A stretch of 64,000 nucleotides of DNA from Letharia columbiana (GCF_014066305.1 NW_023501038.1:1095001-1159000); one strand, 5' to 3'. Shown: positions 22,418 through 34,974, numbered from the stretch's first letter. The notes: a model not told the origin generated them from the letters alone. Program-made: numbers and translations.

Positions 22418-25133
22418 GATGACTTGGAGACTTGAGACGAGCGTATCAGCAAGGCTTTGTGAAGTATGTTAACGATGCATATCCTCTCAGCTTGATGTAG
22501 GACATAATGGGTGAGCGGAAATGTTGCTGGTAAGGGAGATGACCTGGTCTAGGGATAGCTTACTGGAATTGATGTAGCTGTGAATTTGTTGATTCGCTCT
22601 CAGACCGTTGTTTCTCCAGATGTTGGATGCCGGGGCAAAGTGGAAGGGAAGGAATTGAAATGCACTCGATGATATCGAAATCTTGTGGCTGGTAATGACA
22701 ATGGAATATGTATGGGTAGGGAGAAGGGAGAAAGCTGGAAGGGAGGGAAAGAGGAAGATGTAGTAGGATGTAGAAGGGGGATTGAGGCCAAGGAAGACAC
22801 TTGACGACTTTGGTGACTTCCACTTCACATCCGGATGTTCACTTCCGAAACCTCACTTGCCTTCACCGCAATGACCTGAGCACTTACGCCCATTTCGAAG
22901 ACGGGCGAATGCGAATGATGATAGAGCAGATAATGATGAAAGTGATGAAGGCTGGGTAGGATCTAAGATGACCGCTTTGATTGCTACAGGAATGTTGTGT
23001 TTTTCTTCTACACAAATATCCCGCTAATAACATAGCAGCCGGCAACACGCAGCAAGATCATGTGTCTCAATTTCTGCGCTCTATCGTGTCTTGCATGCCT
23101 GCAACTACCCGTCAAAGTGAATACTGCAATAATGCTCATAGGGGGGCCACGAGCAAGATACATACAGTACCTGCGAGGTCAAGAAACAGCGCAAGCGATA
23201 ATTTCAATACCAGCTCTTCACGTCCTGGCCGTCCGTCTGTCACTTCATGCTGTGAGATGGTTGGGAGAAGGTATAACTTCCGCCTCCCTACCAGGAGCTT
23301 CTTTCCTCAATGCCGATGCTTAGCACAATTTTCACAGGACCAGCGGATCATGTCATTGACATCGTTGAAGCTCGCAATTGATGGCTCCAGTTTCGATCTG
23401 AGAGATATCGATGGCTGCAAGGGCAAAGACTTCAAGATCGATCTGACCTGTCGCTTCCCGCTCGATTCGCTTCCCAAACGAGGGCTACGACAGTGACACC
23501 CACGGTCCCCACAACGTACAAGCCTGGTGATGGAAAAGGGTCGACGATGATCCCCACCCTACTTTACTTGCTTTAGGGATTCAACGTTGTGGCTTCCAGC
23601 ATCCCAAATTCGTGGGTTCCCGTTCTCCCCGATAGCCCGGTCTTTTAGACGATTTTTGTCCAATGAGCATTAGTCCCGTTTCCCCTAACCTGGTCCCGCC
23701 AATTGGATAGTCAGGAACAGAAGGGTCCTGCAGGGATAGCATTGTGCTCTTCCAGATATAGGGAGATAGTGACAGGGGACTTAGCTTCACCGTGCCTTGA
23801 TTTCCCTACGGACTAAGTCCAGGAGGAGCAAATGCCGGCACGACCCTAGGCCGGCAGTCAGAAGAAAGGAGACCAGCCCTCGTGCTCTACCCCCATCAAT
23901 TAGGTGGCTGGGGCGATATCAACGTTCGAGCGATAGGCTTGCTGCCTTATCCTGGGTGGGAAAGGTGGGAAAGGTGGGAAAGGTGGGAAAGGCGAGCGCA
24001 TCATGCTGCAGGAACTCGATTTGTCTTCATGCTACTCGCCACGCCGCATGCATAACCTCCGGCGCATATTTGAGCTCTGCTCTGAGAGACTGAGCTCCAT
24101 TAAATGTGCGGTACCTTGATCTTCTATGCCCGACCAAAAGCATCTCAAGGGAAAGGGAGATTGATTGTCATCAATTAGTGAATTCCCTGGGGACCATCGA
24201 TCGGTGTTACTGCGTAAGGTCCTTTAGCGCATGACACAGAGTCTGCGTATCATGACTTCAAGCCTCATCCTGGCATACCCCTTTGGGTAGTACCCTAGCT
24301 CAGTAGGAGAGTAGATTATCCTTAGTGTGAAATCGGTCAAGTCCTCGCCTGTGATGCTCAACCACGTTTCCTACGCGGGGCCCCCCAAAAGTACCTGTTA
24401 AACCAAATCTAATTAGGGAACGCCAGTTGGTTTCATCACAATCACGCCCTAGCACACCTCCCTTCCCACAGTCCAGACTACCAATTTCACCCTCACTCTC
24501 ACCCTGATCCTTACTCTGTCGAACACCTATACACTTCTCATCATCCTCCTCATCATCATCCTCCTCATCATCATCCTCCTCCTTTCTACATCTCACCGCT
24601 ACATCGATTTTCCATTCCTTAGAATTCCAGTGAGTTTTGCTCGTTGGTGAAAGCTGAAAGCTTAAAGCTTGAATTCCGCTCCGTATGCATGCTGACCGGA
24701 CACGGCTGACAGAAAGTACCACCACCACCCATAATCCGCGCATCATTTAACTACGAGCCCATTATCTTCACTCCTTCCTACGTGATCCTATCTGTCAAAA
24801 TACACGAGCTTCAACGGCACAGAAAAACGCGGACGTCATTGATGGCACAGGGGGCTAGCCAACATTCCTCAAGATTTAGGTCATCGGTAGCAACGTGCCT
24901 CAATTCCAAGCTTCTCGTCAGAGCTCTATCTCCAGCTACGACGCGATAAAAAGCTTTCATGGTCGCTCAAGCTGGGCAAGCTTGATTGGGAGTGGAAAGC
25001 ATCGGACTATTGTTGCGCTGCCATTGGAAAATCGGCTTTTCTATTGTCTCGACTCGCAGCATCAATACCCACCGACCTTCCTTCACACGTGCCTATCGAC
25101 ATCAATGCGACACCAAGCACCCAGATCCCGGTC
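22418..25133. other. Long intergenic interval with low-complexity DNA
   Basis: An AG/CT-skewed tract lies at about 22620-22800. A CAT/CCT-rich microsatellite (catcatcctcct units) lies at about 24540-24590. The many short frames give no recognisable protein. Confidence 0.45.
23956..23991. repeat. Four copies of a 9-bp unit (GTGGGAAAG)
   Basis: Perfect tandem copies of GTGGGAAAG are directly visible, followed by a partial fifth ending in GCG. This is a simple minisatellite in intergenic DNA. Confidence 0.9.
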
Positions 25134-25142
25134 TATATAAAG
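25134..25142 (+). promoter_or_regulatory. TATA-like element upstream of the Ime2-like kinase
   Basis: TATATAAAG lies about 230 bp upstream of the kinase start codon, with no intervening gene. Position and sequence fit a core promoter with a long 5' UTR. The assignment is inference. Confidence 0.4.
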
Positions 25143-25373
25143 CAAAAGTTGACAGTCTACTTTTTTGTTCTTAAAAGAGGCTGGGTTCACGGGGAATACG
25201 ATTGCAAGCAAGGAGTTGCCTCGGACACCCATCGGTTTTTGATGCGTCAAGGGCTTTGAGACCAGATTTCTCCAGCATTTTTAGTTGGCGGTTGTCTGGA
25301 GGATTCAAGACCAGGCAAGAATCCGAGCGAAGAACGACATCTTGATCTCCAATTCACCTTCGGAGCTGTTGCG

Positions 25374-27981
25374 ATGGCAGTCACACATGATTCACACTCT
25401 CGATTGGCGGCCAACGATTCTCTATCAGCCATGTGCCTAGAGGACAAGTTTGAACTTCTCAAGGAGATTGGCGATGGTAGCTTTGGCAGTGTCGCTTTGG
25501 CTCGTGTCCGAACGGCTGGTGCTCATATTGCTCGACGAGGCACTATGGTAAGCGTCACTTGTTTCATGGCGATCACAGAGACTCACAATTCACCAGGTCG
25601 CTATTAAGACGATGAAGAAGACCTTTGACTCTTTCGGCCCATGTCTGGAACTTCGAGAGGTCATCTTCCTGCGCTCATTACCCGTCCACATTCATCTCGT
25701 CCCAGCTCTCGAAATCTTCTTAGATCCAATGTCGAAGAAGCTACACATCTGCATGGAGCACATGGATGGAAACCTGTACCAACTAATGAAAGCACGTGAG
25801 CACAAATGCTTGGATAGCAGCAGCGTCAAAAGCATTCTTTTCCAAATCCTGTCCGGTCTAGACCATATTCATAATCACAACTTCTTTCATCGCGACATAA
25901 AACCAGAGAACATTCTTGTTTCGACATCGTCGCCCCAAGACAGCAACACTACCTTCCGGAGATATTCTTCAATAGTCACGCCTCCAAGTACACCACCCTT
26001 GTACACGATCAAGATAGCAGACTTTGGCCTGGCTCGAGAAACGCATTCACAACACCCCTACACAACTTATGTCTCGACAAGGTGGTACCGCGCTCCCGAG
26101 GTCCTCCTCCGTGCTGGTGAGTATTCGGCACCGGTCGACATCTGGGCCATTGGCGCTATGGCTGTTGAGATTGCCAACCTTAAGCCATTGTTCCCTGGTG
26201 GCAATGAAGTTGATCAAGTATGGAGGGTATGCGAGATTATGGGTTCGCCTGGCAACTGGTATGATAAGTCAGGCAAGAAGGTCGGCGGTGGAGACTGGAG
26301 AGATGGCACTCGACTGGCCCAGAAGCTAGGCTTCTCTTTCCCAAAGGTATGACTTTTGGCTGGATTCCCATATAGCAGAGCTTGACGATCTTTGCAGATG
26401 GCTCCTCATTCTATGGAGACAATCCTGAGGGCACCACAGTGGCCAGTTGCTTTGAGCAATTTTGTTACTTGGTGCCTGATGTGGGATCCCAAGAACCGGC
26501 CTACGTCAGCGGAAGCTATGAAGCATGAGTATTTCAATGACGCGGTTGATCCTCTGCGGCCAAAGTCCTCGGGCTCCCGGCTTCTCGGGAGGAAGCATTC
26601 AAGCATAGACGGCAAGTCTCAGAGGGATTCCAGCGAAGGTGCCGCACAATCTTCCAGGCCCTCCTGGTTCAGAAAGTCACTCATTCGTGATCATTCACCG
26701 GCCTTACCCATACAGGTGCCCTCTTCTCAGACTCAAGTAACATCACCCAACAGGTCGCCAATATACCATGCCAAGACAGCCGACAATGTTCCCCCAGCTG
26801 CAGAGTCTACATCGACCATCAGATACCGTCCGTTTGCCCACAAGCGAGCCACTTGGACCAACGGCACGAATCCTTCGAATGCTGCGCCGATGCCGATCCT
26901 CCCATCCATTCGGCCTATATCTCCCTTCTCGGATACTGTGACTGCGCAGTCACACAATAATCCAGTGTATAAACCCACAGGCCATGCTACCACGACGGTC
27001 CCGTCTTCTGATCCGAAACCGTCGAAAAAGATCGGCCGTCAATTGTCAGTCCAGTCAAACGGAAATCACTATGCTGACCTTCATCGCCAAGAGGCTGAGC
27101 GTGCCTTGAATGGGCAAAGGGCACCACCAATGTCTCCTAATAGTGAGCAAAAGGAAGGCTTTTTCTCCCATCTGCGCAAAAGAGCACGGAGGTTATCGGG
27201 AAAGCCTCAAATGCCAGTGCCTTCAAGCATGGATGACGTTGAAGCCAATGCAGGCTGTAGTCCCTGGCAAAGTAATCGAAACTCCATGATTGTTGATTCT
27301 AACATGGACACGATCTTGGAGAAGAGCTTCAACGACGTTGACGAAGCTCTACAATCAACTCGTCCACTCGCCGAGCCGCTCTCGCCATCACCCGAAGTCC
27401 CATCTTCGCACAAACAGCAGCACGGCCTCTCCAACGCTGAGAATTCAATAAATCGTCACCCATCTCTGTCAAAAAGTGTAAGCTCCCCAGCTTTGGACTC
27501 TTCGAGCTTCACAGGTGCTGGTGGGCCCATATCGAGTCGAACGCGACGAGCTCTCCACCGCTCGACCCATCCGAGCCATATGTACGACACACCCGACGAG
27601 GAAGACGAGTTGCTCCACGAGGCTCTAAATAGTGCTCAGAACGCTGCCAAGGGAATAGATGGTCGTAGCAAAGCTGAAGAACGGGACTATCTAAAGAAAT
27701 TAACACAGGTAGACACTCCTCGACAGCCGTTGCGGGACACGGCCAACAACATGGCGTCTCTGAATCCATACCCTACTCCTTCGCCATCAGCTAAAAGGAA
27801 CGGCGTTCTTTTCGATGCGAATGCCATGACGGAACCAGTCGAACCTCTCAAAATCATCAAAACTCGGCCGAAGGAGGACGTCCATCCTACTCCAAGATGG
27901 CCAACACCACCATACGAAGAAAACGAGTGGGCTGCCTCAGCGGCTGCTAGTATCTTCGCTGCTGGGTCTATCTACCAATAG
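25374..27981 (+). CDS. ime2: Ime2/ImeB-type CMGC serine/threonine kinase (RCK/MAK family)
   Basis: Predicted 835 aa in exons 25374-25547, 25597-26346 and 26398-27981, with introns of 49 and 51 nt. The kinase domain (about 25-370) has the Gly loop GDGSFG (33-38), the catalytic Lys in VAIK (62), HRDIKPEN (156-163), DFGL (200-203) and a MAPK-like TTY activation motif (214-216) followed by VSTRWYRAPEVLL. An insert of about 25 aa (TPPSTPP) lies between the catalytic loop and DFG, as in Aspergillus ImeB and Neurospora IME-2. The C-terminal 460 aa are disordered and Ser/Pro-rich. Family members control meiosis entry, light-dependent sexual development and, in Neurospora, protoperithecium formation. 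The start is the first ATG of the frame before the Gly loop. Confidence 0.9.
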
Positions 27982-28947
27982 ATCCACCACCGTCCTTAAC
28001 TCTATCGACAGACATCAATTGTCCATTGTACGACAACAACAATACTACGACGCGAGATGTATACCCCTGCACCATCGCTCACGCCATATCTCTGTTCATA
28101 GACCGCCACCACATCAAGCTGGTTGCTGGCCAACCAGGCCCATCCACCATCCACGGTACCTAATCAAATCAATCAATCTTACTTGCTTTTCTTCGCCACA
28201 TACCCCCAAAGCGGCCTCCATAGACTATGAGGCCAGCTTCGCGAGTTTTGTTTGCCAGCTTACAACGTACCGACATAATATCAGTGCTACTATCTGTGTA
28301 TCTAAGGTCGCTCTTTGCTCAGATATTTCCTTTATAACGTCGGTCGTTGTCATCTAGCTAGATTATCTTTGCTCTTTCCTAAGCTATCGACTGGAAAAGT
28401 GGAAGGAGACTGTACCATATGCATGTTTTTTCCTAATTATAAGCAGAAGGGAGGGAGGGAGAGAAGTGGGAATGAAAACGAAGAGGCAAGTAGATGCTGG
28501 GAAGGAGACACGTGGCTGTTGAGCGAGCCTACGAGCTTGTGAATAGAACAGTCGATCAGAAAAGCCATCTTTCCAATCACTAAAGTCACACCATACATGC
28601 ATCGATGATTTCAAGGGTATCGTTCATACTCTACAAGTCTAGATAATCAAAATCAGCTGCTGAGTTCTATTGGAATGTGCTCTCCCTTGCTCTGAGTCAC
28701 ATGTAGACCAAATCGTCCTCCTTCAGCCAGATCCAAGCGTCCTGTCCTTCTCCCTCCTGATCGTCTTGGCCGATGAAGCCGGCTCAACAGCCACCCCCAC
28801 GCTGTCAGCTCCCGCAAGCGATCCAGTTCCATGCGAACATGCCTTTCTCGGCCGCGGCAAGCTTGGTATGGCTTGGTCGGGTCGTTCTCTTTGCTGTCCC
28901 GATTTCAGACAATCGTTTTCCATCAAATATCAATCCCCATCACATGT
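27982..28947. other. 3' intergenic between convergent kinase and RRP42
   Basis: No gene is supported. The plus-strand open frame that begins at 28670 runs into RRP42 and is its antisense shadow. Confidence 0.5.
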
Positions 28948-30125
28948 TCACCCTTTCCAACTGAATTCCCCCAACCCGCCCAAAACCTCCTCCCCCACCC
29001 CTCCACCCTCCACGCACATCTGCACCATCCTCGCCAGCACGCTCCTCTTCATTCCCCCTTTGCTAGCCTTCCACACACCCTCTTTTCCCCCCTCTGCATC
29101 GATCCCCGCCCCGGCTTGTCCCACCTCTGCCGCCGAAGCGCAGAGTCGTGACGGCGGATCGATCGTCCTCACTGCTAACAGATTGAGACCCGTGGACAGG
29201 GACGAAGGGGCGCCGACGGTGACGGCGAGCACGGCGTCCGCGACTGCTAGTTCTTCGCGGGAGGCGTCGAAGAAGACGTTGTCGCCTACGGAGATGACGA
29301 GGAGTGTGATCGGTGGGCGTGCGGGGGAGCTCTGTGGCGGGGTTTTGGCGTCGGGGTAGGTGTCGGAGGAAGGGTAGAGTGGTGACGAGGCGTCCCAATC
29401 GTCGTTGAACAGCGGGTCTTCGTCGTGGTTGGATATAGGCGCTGGTAAGCGGGTGGAAAGGAGGGCGAGGTGCGTTGTTAGGGAGAGGAGGGGGAGGGGG
29501 TAGGTGTGGGGTGGGGAGAGGAGGAGGATCTGAATATAGAGCAGAAAGGTTAGATACTGTCGGTGTTGGAGGATGATAGATGGAGCTGGAAGGGTTGTAG
29601 AGGAGGAAGGCAAGAGGGAGTACGGACGTCGATATAAAGCCGCCAATGCCACCGTGCGTTGATAACCAGTCTGTTTCTCAGCCCTCCATCTGCGACTAGC
29701 CCTTCATGTATCATCTGCGCCAGGAACACTACCATGGCGTCGTCATCGCGCTGGCCGGGCATATCCACCGTAACCTCGATCCACTTGTCTTCTCCCACGC
29801 CTTTTCCTCTTTCCCCCTCTCGTTCTCCATCTCTCTCACTCTCTTCTATCCCTCCCATCTCTGCATCCATATTGTCATACCAGCGTTCATTCCCCAGTCC
29901 TTGAACTTTCTCTACTTCAGCCTTCACCCCGGCAATCGCCTCCGTGCCGTCTGCGAAACATAGCCTCGCGCTCCCGTTTGCAGCAGGTAGGAGATCTGTT
30001 TCGGCAACCAGGGGGCGGAAAGAGGTGGGGGAGCGGGCGTCGGGGCGGATTGGCGGGTGGAGGGAGAGGGAGGTGTGCAGGTAGGAGAGCTCGGAGGGGG
30101 AGAGGAGTGTGGGTGGAGGTGCCAT
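28948..30125 (-). CDS. RRP42: Exosome complex subunit Rrp42 (RNase PH-like)
   Basis: Predicted 359 aa in exons 29628-30125 and 28948-29529, with a 98-nt intron whose branch (TCTAAC) and TTCAG acceptor are clear. The N-terminus LSPSELSYLHTSLSLHPPIR followed by PDARSPTSFRPLVAETD and NGSARLCFADG matches Rrp42 (IRPDGR...FRP, NGSSR in yeast). WRLYIDILLLSPP and VISVGDNVFFDASREE are later family signatures. Rrp42 is a catalytically inactive PH-ring subunit of the 3'-5' RNA exosome in nucleus and cytoplasm. An acidic/basic insert (SERDGEREGERGKG) between about 95 and 115 lengthens the first domain relative to yeast. Confidence 0.9.
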
Positions 30126-30269
30126 GGTTGGAGGTCGGGTTGGTGGGGTTTGTTTGCGGGGTGTGTGGAGTAGTAGTAGTAGTGTAGTTATTTTGATGGG
30201 GTGAGACCAGCATCGGGGTCCAGCCGAAGGTATGCCCCACTGAGAGTCTTGCCCCGGGTGCTAACCCGT

Positions 30270-31600
30270 TTATTTTTCTGGCTACTTTGTGCTAACGCCT
30301 ATATCGCTAGGCTTGAGGGTTTCTGTGGGCGCCTTCAGGAGATTTCTCTTAACCCGAGAATCTGGTACTTGTTGATGTGTATTAATTTATATCTATTTAA
30401 ATATATTTTGTGCTCGGGGGCTTGCAACGCATATCCTTGGGGTGCTGAAGGATGTACCCTCTTGGCCCGCTCTATAAGAATTTATCTATTGATCGCTTAA
30501 ATCTGATTTTTTTTTTAATAGTCTAAAGTGACTTAAGTAGCTCTTATCCTGGGTGTATATGTGGTTTAAGTGTTATAATGGGGTGGTTCGTGTGGTATTA
30601 ATATTAATTAGATATCATTGCGTTGTTTAACGTTGTGATATTGTCTATCTTGTTTTATTACTATTTTTATTATTTATAGCGTTACTGTAGTATGTTTTTA
30701 TTATAAAACGGTTGATAGGATTATCTTTAGATTCTGAAAATATTAATATTTTTGTTATTATTTATTTGGTATATTTTATGTCTTTAGGTATAGATATATA
30801 ATTTTATATTTTGATTATGTCGTGGGCATTGGTTATGTTGGACGTATTTTAGTTGAAGCTTTGGCGATATGACTTTTTATTTTATAGATTGTTACTTTAT
30901 TTGGCGAACTTCCTGTTGATTTGTTTGGGTCTTGCTCCTATGCTTAGTTTTTTTTTTTTTATTGTGGTTTGCGATATAGTGTATTTAACGTGATAAGCGG
31001 GATTAGTTCGATGATGTGGTTACTTTGGCCTTGACCTCGTTCTGCTATTCTATGTTCTTTAATTATTCTGTTAGCCTTCTCTTTCGGACCCTTAATGAGT
31101 TGGGATTTAATGAATTTCGCTTAGCGTTCGGGATATTGGGAGCGGATGATTTTGTTATTATATATTAGCCGATCGGCTTTAGGGCTATAGGCGTTACGAT
31201 CGTGCCTATTATCTATAAAGATGATAATCGACCTCGTATTCTAAATTCCGGGGTTCTCTAGGATTTTTGGCGAGGTATGTTTATAGAGCTCCGAATAGAC
31301 GGTGAATTAATTCGAGGCCGATGTAAGCGCTCTCGTGATTGCGCTTGGCTTCCTGAATAGATATTATTCGGACTGTCGTTATTTTATCGCTACTCGTGTG
31401 ATATAGTATTTGGTTATTGTTATTTGGTCGTGGTTTTTTGGCCGTCTTCGGTCGGTAGCTGATATGGCTCGGTAAAAATTGAAGGTATGCAAACACAAAA
31501 ATATGTATTTTTATATTTAAGTATTATACTGCACTTAGCATACATTTTAGTTGTTAAGTTATATTATTATGCGCCTACTTGTATTTAATCGCGGGCGGGG
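30270..31600. mobile_element. AT-rich, probably RIP-mutated transposon relic
   Basis: From about 30270 the composition drops abruptly to AT-rich sequence dominated by TA and TT steps (runs such as tattatttttattatttat). All frames are saturated with stops. The neighbouring genes are GC-balanced, and the change at about 31570 back to normal sequence is equally sharp. This is the expected look of repeat-induced point mutation on an inserted repeat. No terminal repeats or domain remnants are recognisable, so class cannot be assigned. Confidence 0.55.
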
Positions 31601-32330
31601 TGTGTGGAAGAGAAGAATTTAAGTTCCGCTAACTGCAAATGGGAAGGAAGTGTTTGCATCCCGCAAGATGTAGAGGAGAAAGGCAGTCTCAGCTGGCCTC
31701 GTTCGAGTACTATACGGGTTCATTTAAGGGTGCCCTATTGAAGCGCGACTTTTCTCTGTTCTTGTAAAGGAACAGCAGCAGAGAATTGGTTTCCACTTTT
31801 CTGCTGGATGCTCAACAATCTTTTGGGAACCGTACCAACTACGAATGCGATCCTTTCCACGACCAAGCTTGCCGTCTCCGCAATTCTTAAACGGCCAGAC
31901 CCCAAGGGCCTCCATTCAATCTTTTGATCGAAGAAAGTAAACCACCTTTCCCACGTGTCGTAAGTCAAAGATGTGTTCTCGGATCTGGACGCGCGAGAAT
32001 TCATAGCCATCCTAACTCGGAGCCGCGTTTCCTTTAATACTTGTATTCGCCGTGCTTAGTTCAGCGGTAATAAGCATAGGAAGTCCAATAACCCAGCCTG
32101 TGCCGCTATGATAAGCAAGTCTGGTCGAATCTGCACTAAGCCCGAAGGTGCCTTGAGCCGATGCTCGAAGTTGATCCCATAGGACTGAGAGTTGGTTGTG
32201 GGGTAGAACACCAGAACATGAAACGCCATCACTGGCAGATCTGTCCTGTCCGGTCCAAGACCAAGAAGCAGCCACTAGGGAATCCACAGATACGCAAGAC
32301 TCGAGGATGGAGTCTCATATAGCCGGATTC
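31601..32330. other. Intergenic between the AT-rich island and the next gene
   Basis: Composition is normal and no gene is supported. Minus-strand frames of about 90 codons (31735-32010 and 32012-32287) have no recognisable features. Confidence 0.4.
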
Positions 32331-33232
32331 CTACCAAATCCCCAACCACTTCTTAACGTGCTTCTTCCTACCCTCCCGATCATTAATAGGGCCCTCTCTC
32401 CCATCACCACCCTTCCCGACTCCCTCGGGGTCCACCTCTTGCCCCGGCTCTACACCTACCGGTCTCCCAACGGCACCATCAGCTTTCGCCCCCGGTCCTA
32501 GAGTCTCCACGTCACTCCTCGCCGTCCACCCACCCATCCCCTGGCTATTCTCATCCTGCAAGCCATGCGCTATGCGATAGGCATTCCTCTTCTGCACGTC
32601 CTCCACACTCCTCCTTCTTTTCTCGGCAGTCTCGGCGCTCGTTTTCGCAGTCTCCAATTTGAATACTTCGACCGCTTGCCAGAACGCGGTTAGCGGTTGA
32701 GAGAGGAAGTCCCCAGCTGTAGGTAGCTGTTCGCGGAAGGCGGTAGCCAGGCGCCAGTTTTCGAAGGCGGTGATGGAGGCGAGGAGAACGAGGATGCCCT
32801 GGCAAGGTAGTCTTAGTATTGCGTATTGAGAACGAGACTGGAGCCTTTGGTAATAAAGATAATTGTCAGCTAGCTTCTTACCAGGGAGATAAATGTGTGG
32901 ATGCCCCGACTTGTAAGGAACCAATGCATGAACGTGCCTGGGGCAGGCATCATGTTGGGGTATTTCTTCGTCTGTTGTTCGTTTCTCTGCTCTCCTGTGA
33001 GTTGCGGCCCATAATGGCGTGGAATCTGTTGCTTCAGTCGTTTCCCATGGGAGGGAGGGTTAAACTTGGTCGGCTTCTCAAGGATCCGCGGCTTCGAGGT
33101 ACTTGCGGACGCATTTCGACAGACAGGCAAGGTATAACGACCTACCTGCAGCGGTTTGACGGGTCTGGCTAATAGAGGGTATGAGAGCATGTACCCTCGA
33201 GGGAGGAGGAAGCGTGGGACTGTATGATTCAT
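32331..33232 (-). CDS. Putative mitochondrial membrane protein (272 aa)
   Basis: Exons are 32882-33232 and 32331-32798, with an 83-nt intron (GTAAGAAG...TTGCCAG). The N-terminus is basic and lacks acidic residues for about 50 aa (LLARPVKPLQVGRY, then RNASASTSKPRILEKP), typical of a mitochondrial presequence. It is followed by HYGPQLTGEQRNEQQTKKYP and MMPAPGTFMHWFLTSRGIH. A hydrophobic segment crosses the splice junction (FISL joined to GILVLLASITAF). The C-terminal half is a charged helix and a Gly-rich tail. Similar fungal proteins are annotated only as hypothetical. A second ATG 15 codons downstream could be the true start. Localisation is inference. Confidence 0.65.
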
Positions 33233-33480
33233 ATTCGCTGCTAATGGATGGAAAGCTTGGGCGAGTTCCTTTACTTCTACGAGGCCGAACTCTCTCTGGT
33301 TTCGAGATTGGCGTTGATGCCAAGACGGCCGGAGTTAATATTAGCCTAGCGTCTTCCATCCAACCAACGGGGGAATACTCAAAGCCAAGGGAGAGCTGTT
33401 ATGGGAATGCATCATAGCTTGCTCATCTGATTGGTGTCCAGAACCTGTCAACGTATCGTATTCAATCGGCTCGTGCAGCC

Positions 33481-34974
33481 ATGTCGTTCGCAGCTCCTGT
33501 CTCCAAAGAGGGTTTCTGGTACAATGGAGATCTTTATGTCGAAGTTGGAGGCCTCAATCGACACAAGCGTGCTCCAGTTGCTGAGATCACAGCCATCTTG
33601 CGACCAGATTTGAAGATATCCAAAGCTGCGACAGTGCAGCCGAGCAAAGATCCTGTGGGCCACTGGTACGAGGCACAATTGATGCATTACGGGCTACCAC
33701 CTTCGAAGGACAAAGCCAGAGCTAAGATGCGTCTCTTAGAAGCCGTCAATAGCTCAAATCTGGTGGTACCTTTTGGAATCAGCAGACTTGAAGAGTCTCT
33801 GCGGAAAGAGTTTAATGCGGCGGAAAAGAAGGCTAAGGCCCAATACAAATTACAATCGGGAGGGGAACGAAAGGATGCGGCAAATCCAAGGAAACGAAAA
33901 CAGCCAGATTCTGCGCCCAACGTGAACGTTACTGTCAACTTCAATGGCATGGACACAATGCATTTTGGTGAAATGCCTTCTCCATCTGTGACTCATGCAC
34001 CAAACCCCACTGAGCAACAGCTCCATTCTCCGAGCAAGAAAGCAAAAGCAACTCCCAAGAAAGACTGCAAGATCAGGGAAGCCATAATCAAGACAAAGGC
34101 CCCTCAAACAGCCTCGAACAAAAACGCGTTAGCAGCGAAAGACCCGATCACCAAAAAGCCTTCGTCCACGACGGAAGCGGTGACTGCCAAGCAGGGAAAA
34201 ACTGGGGCTCAAAAAGAGCCAACAGTAAAAAAACAACCAGCGGCAAAGAAGGAGCCACCTACGAAGAAGGAACCAACAGTGCAAAAAGAGTCGATGGCGA
34301 AGAAGGAACCAACGGTGAAGAAAGAGTCAATGGCGAAAAAGGAACCAACGGTGAAGAAAGAGTCAATGGCGAAAAAGGAACCAACGGTGAAGAAAGAGTC
34401 AATGGCAAAAAAGGCCCTGACAGTCAAAGAGAAACCAGCGATGAAGAAGGAGACAACGACTGAGAAACAGCGGGCTGTGAAGACAGAGAATCTTCACAGC
34501 TACCCCTCGGCATCTAACGTCGGCAGCTTGGGTCTTATCAATGGTCTTTACAACATAGAATGTCCCACCATGCGGGAACAGTTCAGTGACAACTTCGATC
34601 CGGACAGTCTCTCCTTGATTCTGACACTTGACGGCCCCAGAATCTGGGGGGCTTATGACTTCGGTCAATATTCCGGAGTCCTCTTCCTCGAGAATAGACC
34701 ATACAGCGCCTCCAACGAAGCCCTGCCAGTCAAGTGGCGTGGTAGAGAGAACGGCGAAGGTGAGATGAGCTTTGGCGACCACTGCTACGGTGACATTGCA
34801 TTCCATGGAAATGGTCGGATCACCGGTATGCTGAATTTCTATGGCGACTGTGAATTCTCTGGCACGAGGCAGCCGGGGCCAGGGACAGCATTACGACCTG
34901 CTGCAAGTATGAAAGAAGAATGGGGGGGCTACAATGACAGCTCTTACAGCTACGAGGCAAGCAATAGATGGTAA
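33481..34974 (+). CDS. Hypothetical protein with Lys-rich repeats (497 aa)
   Basis: A single-exon frame. The N-terminal 130 aa are a conserved-looking domain (HWYEAQLMHYGLPPSKDKAR, MRLLEAVNSSNLVVPFG), followed by a nuclear-signal-like NPRKRKQPDS. A long Lys/Pro/Thr-rich region (about 175-345) includes four 12-residue repeats (KESMAKKEPTVK). The C-terminal 150 aa look like a compact beta-rich domain (LSLILTLDGPRIWGAYDFGQ, GDIAFHGNGRITGM, NFYGDCEFSG). No signal peptide or membrane segment is present. The domain order (folded, basic linker, folded) suggests a nuclear or nucleic-acid-associated protein, but I do not recognise the family. Confidence 0.75.
   Translation: MSFAAPVSKEGFWYNGDLYVEVGGLNRHKRAPVAEITAILRPDLKISKAATVQPSKDPVGHWYEAQLMHYGLPPSKDKARAKMRLLEAVNSSNLVVPFGISRLEESLRKEFNAAEKKAKAQYKLQSGGERKDAANPRKRKQPDSAPNVNVTVNFNGMDTMHFGEMPSPSVTHAPNPTEQQLHSPSKKAKATPKKDCKIREAIIKTKAPQTASNKNALAAKDPITKKPSSTTEAVTAKQGKTGAQKEPTVKKQPAAKKEPPTKKEPTVQKESMAKKEPTVKKESMAKKEPTVKKESMAKKEPTVKKESMAKKALTVKEKPAMKKETTTEKQRAVKTENLHSYPSASNVGSLGLINGLYNIECPTMREQFSDNFDPDSLSLILTLDGPRIWGAYDFGQYSGVLFLENRPYSASNEALPVKWRGRENGEGEMSFGDHCYGDIAFHGNGRITGMLNFYGDCEFSGTRQPGPGTALRPAASMKEEWGGYNDSSYSYEASNRW
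34285..34428 (+). repeat. Four 36-bp tandem units coding KESMAKKEPTVK
   Basis: Units at 34285-34320, 34321-34356, 34357-34392 and 34393-34428. The middle two are identical, and the last diverges at its 3' end (ALTV). All are in frame within the Lys-rich protein. Confidence 0.9.

Noticed and set aside
23956..23991. CRISPR-like or regulatory array
   Set aside because: The units are contiguous 9-bp copies without spacers, a simple minisatellite.
28670..29359. A 229-codon plus-strand open frame
   Set aside because: It is antisense to the second exon of RRP42. Composition follows the codon bias of the real gene and no domain is seen.
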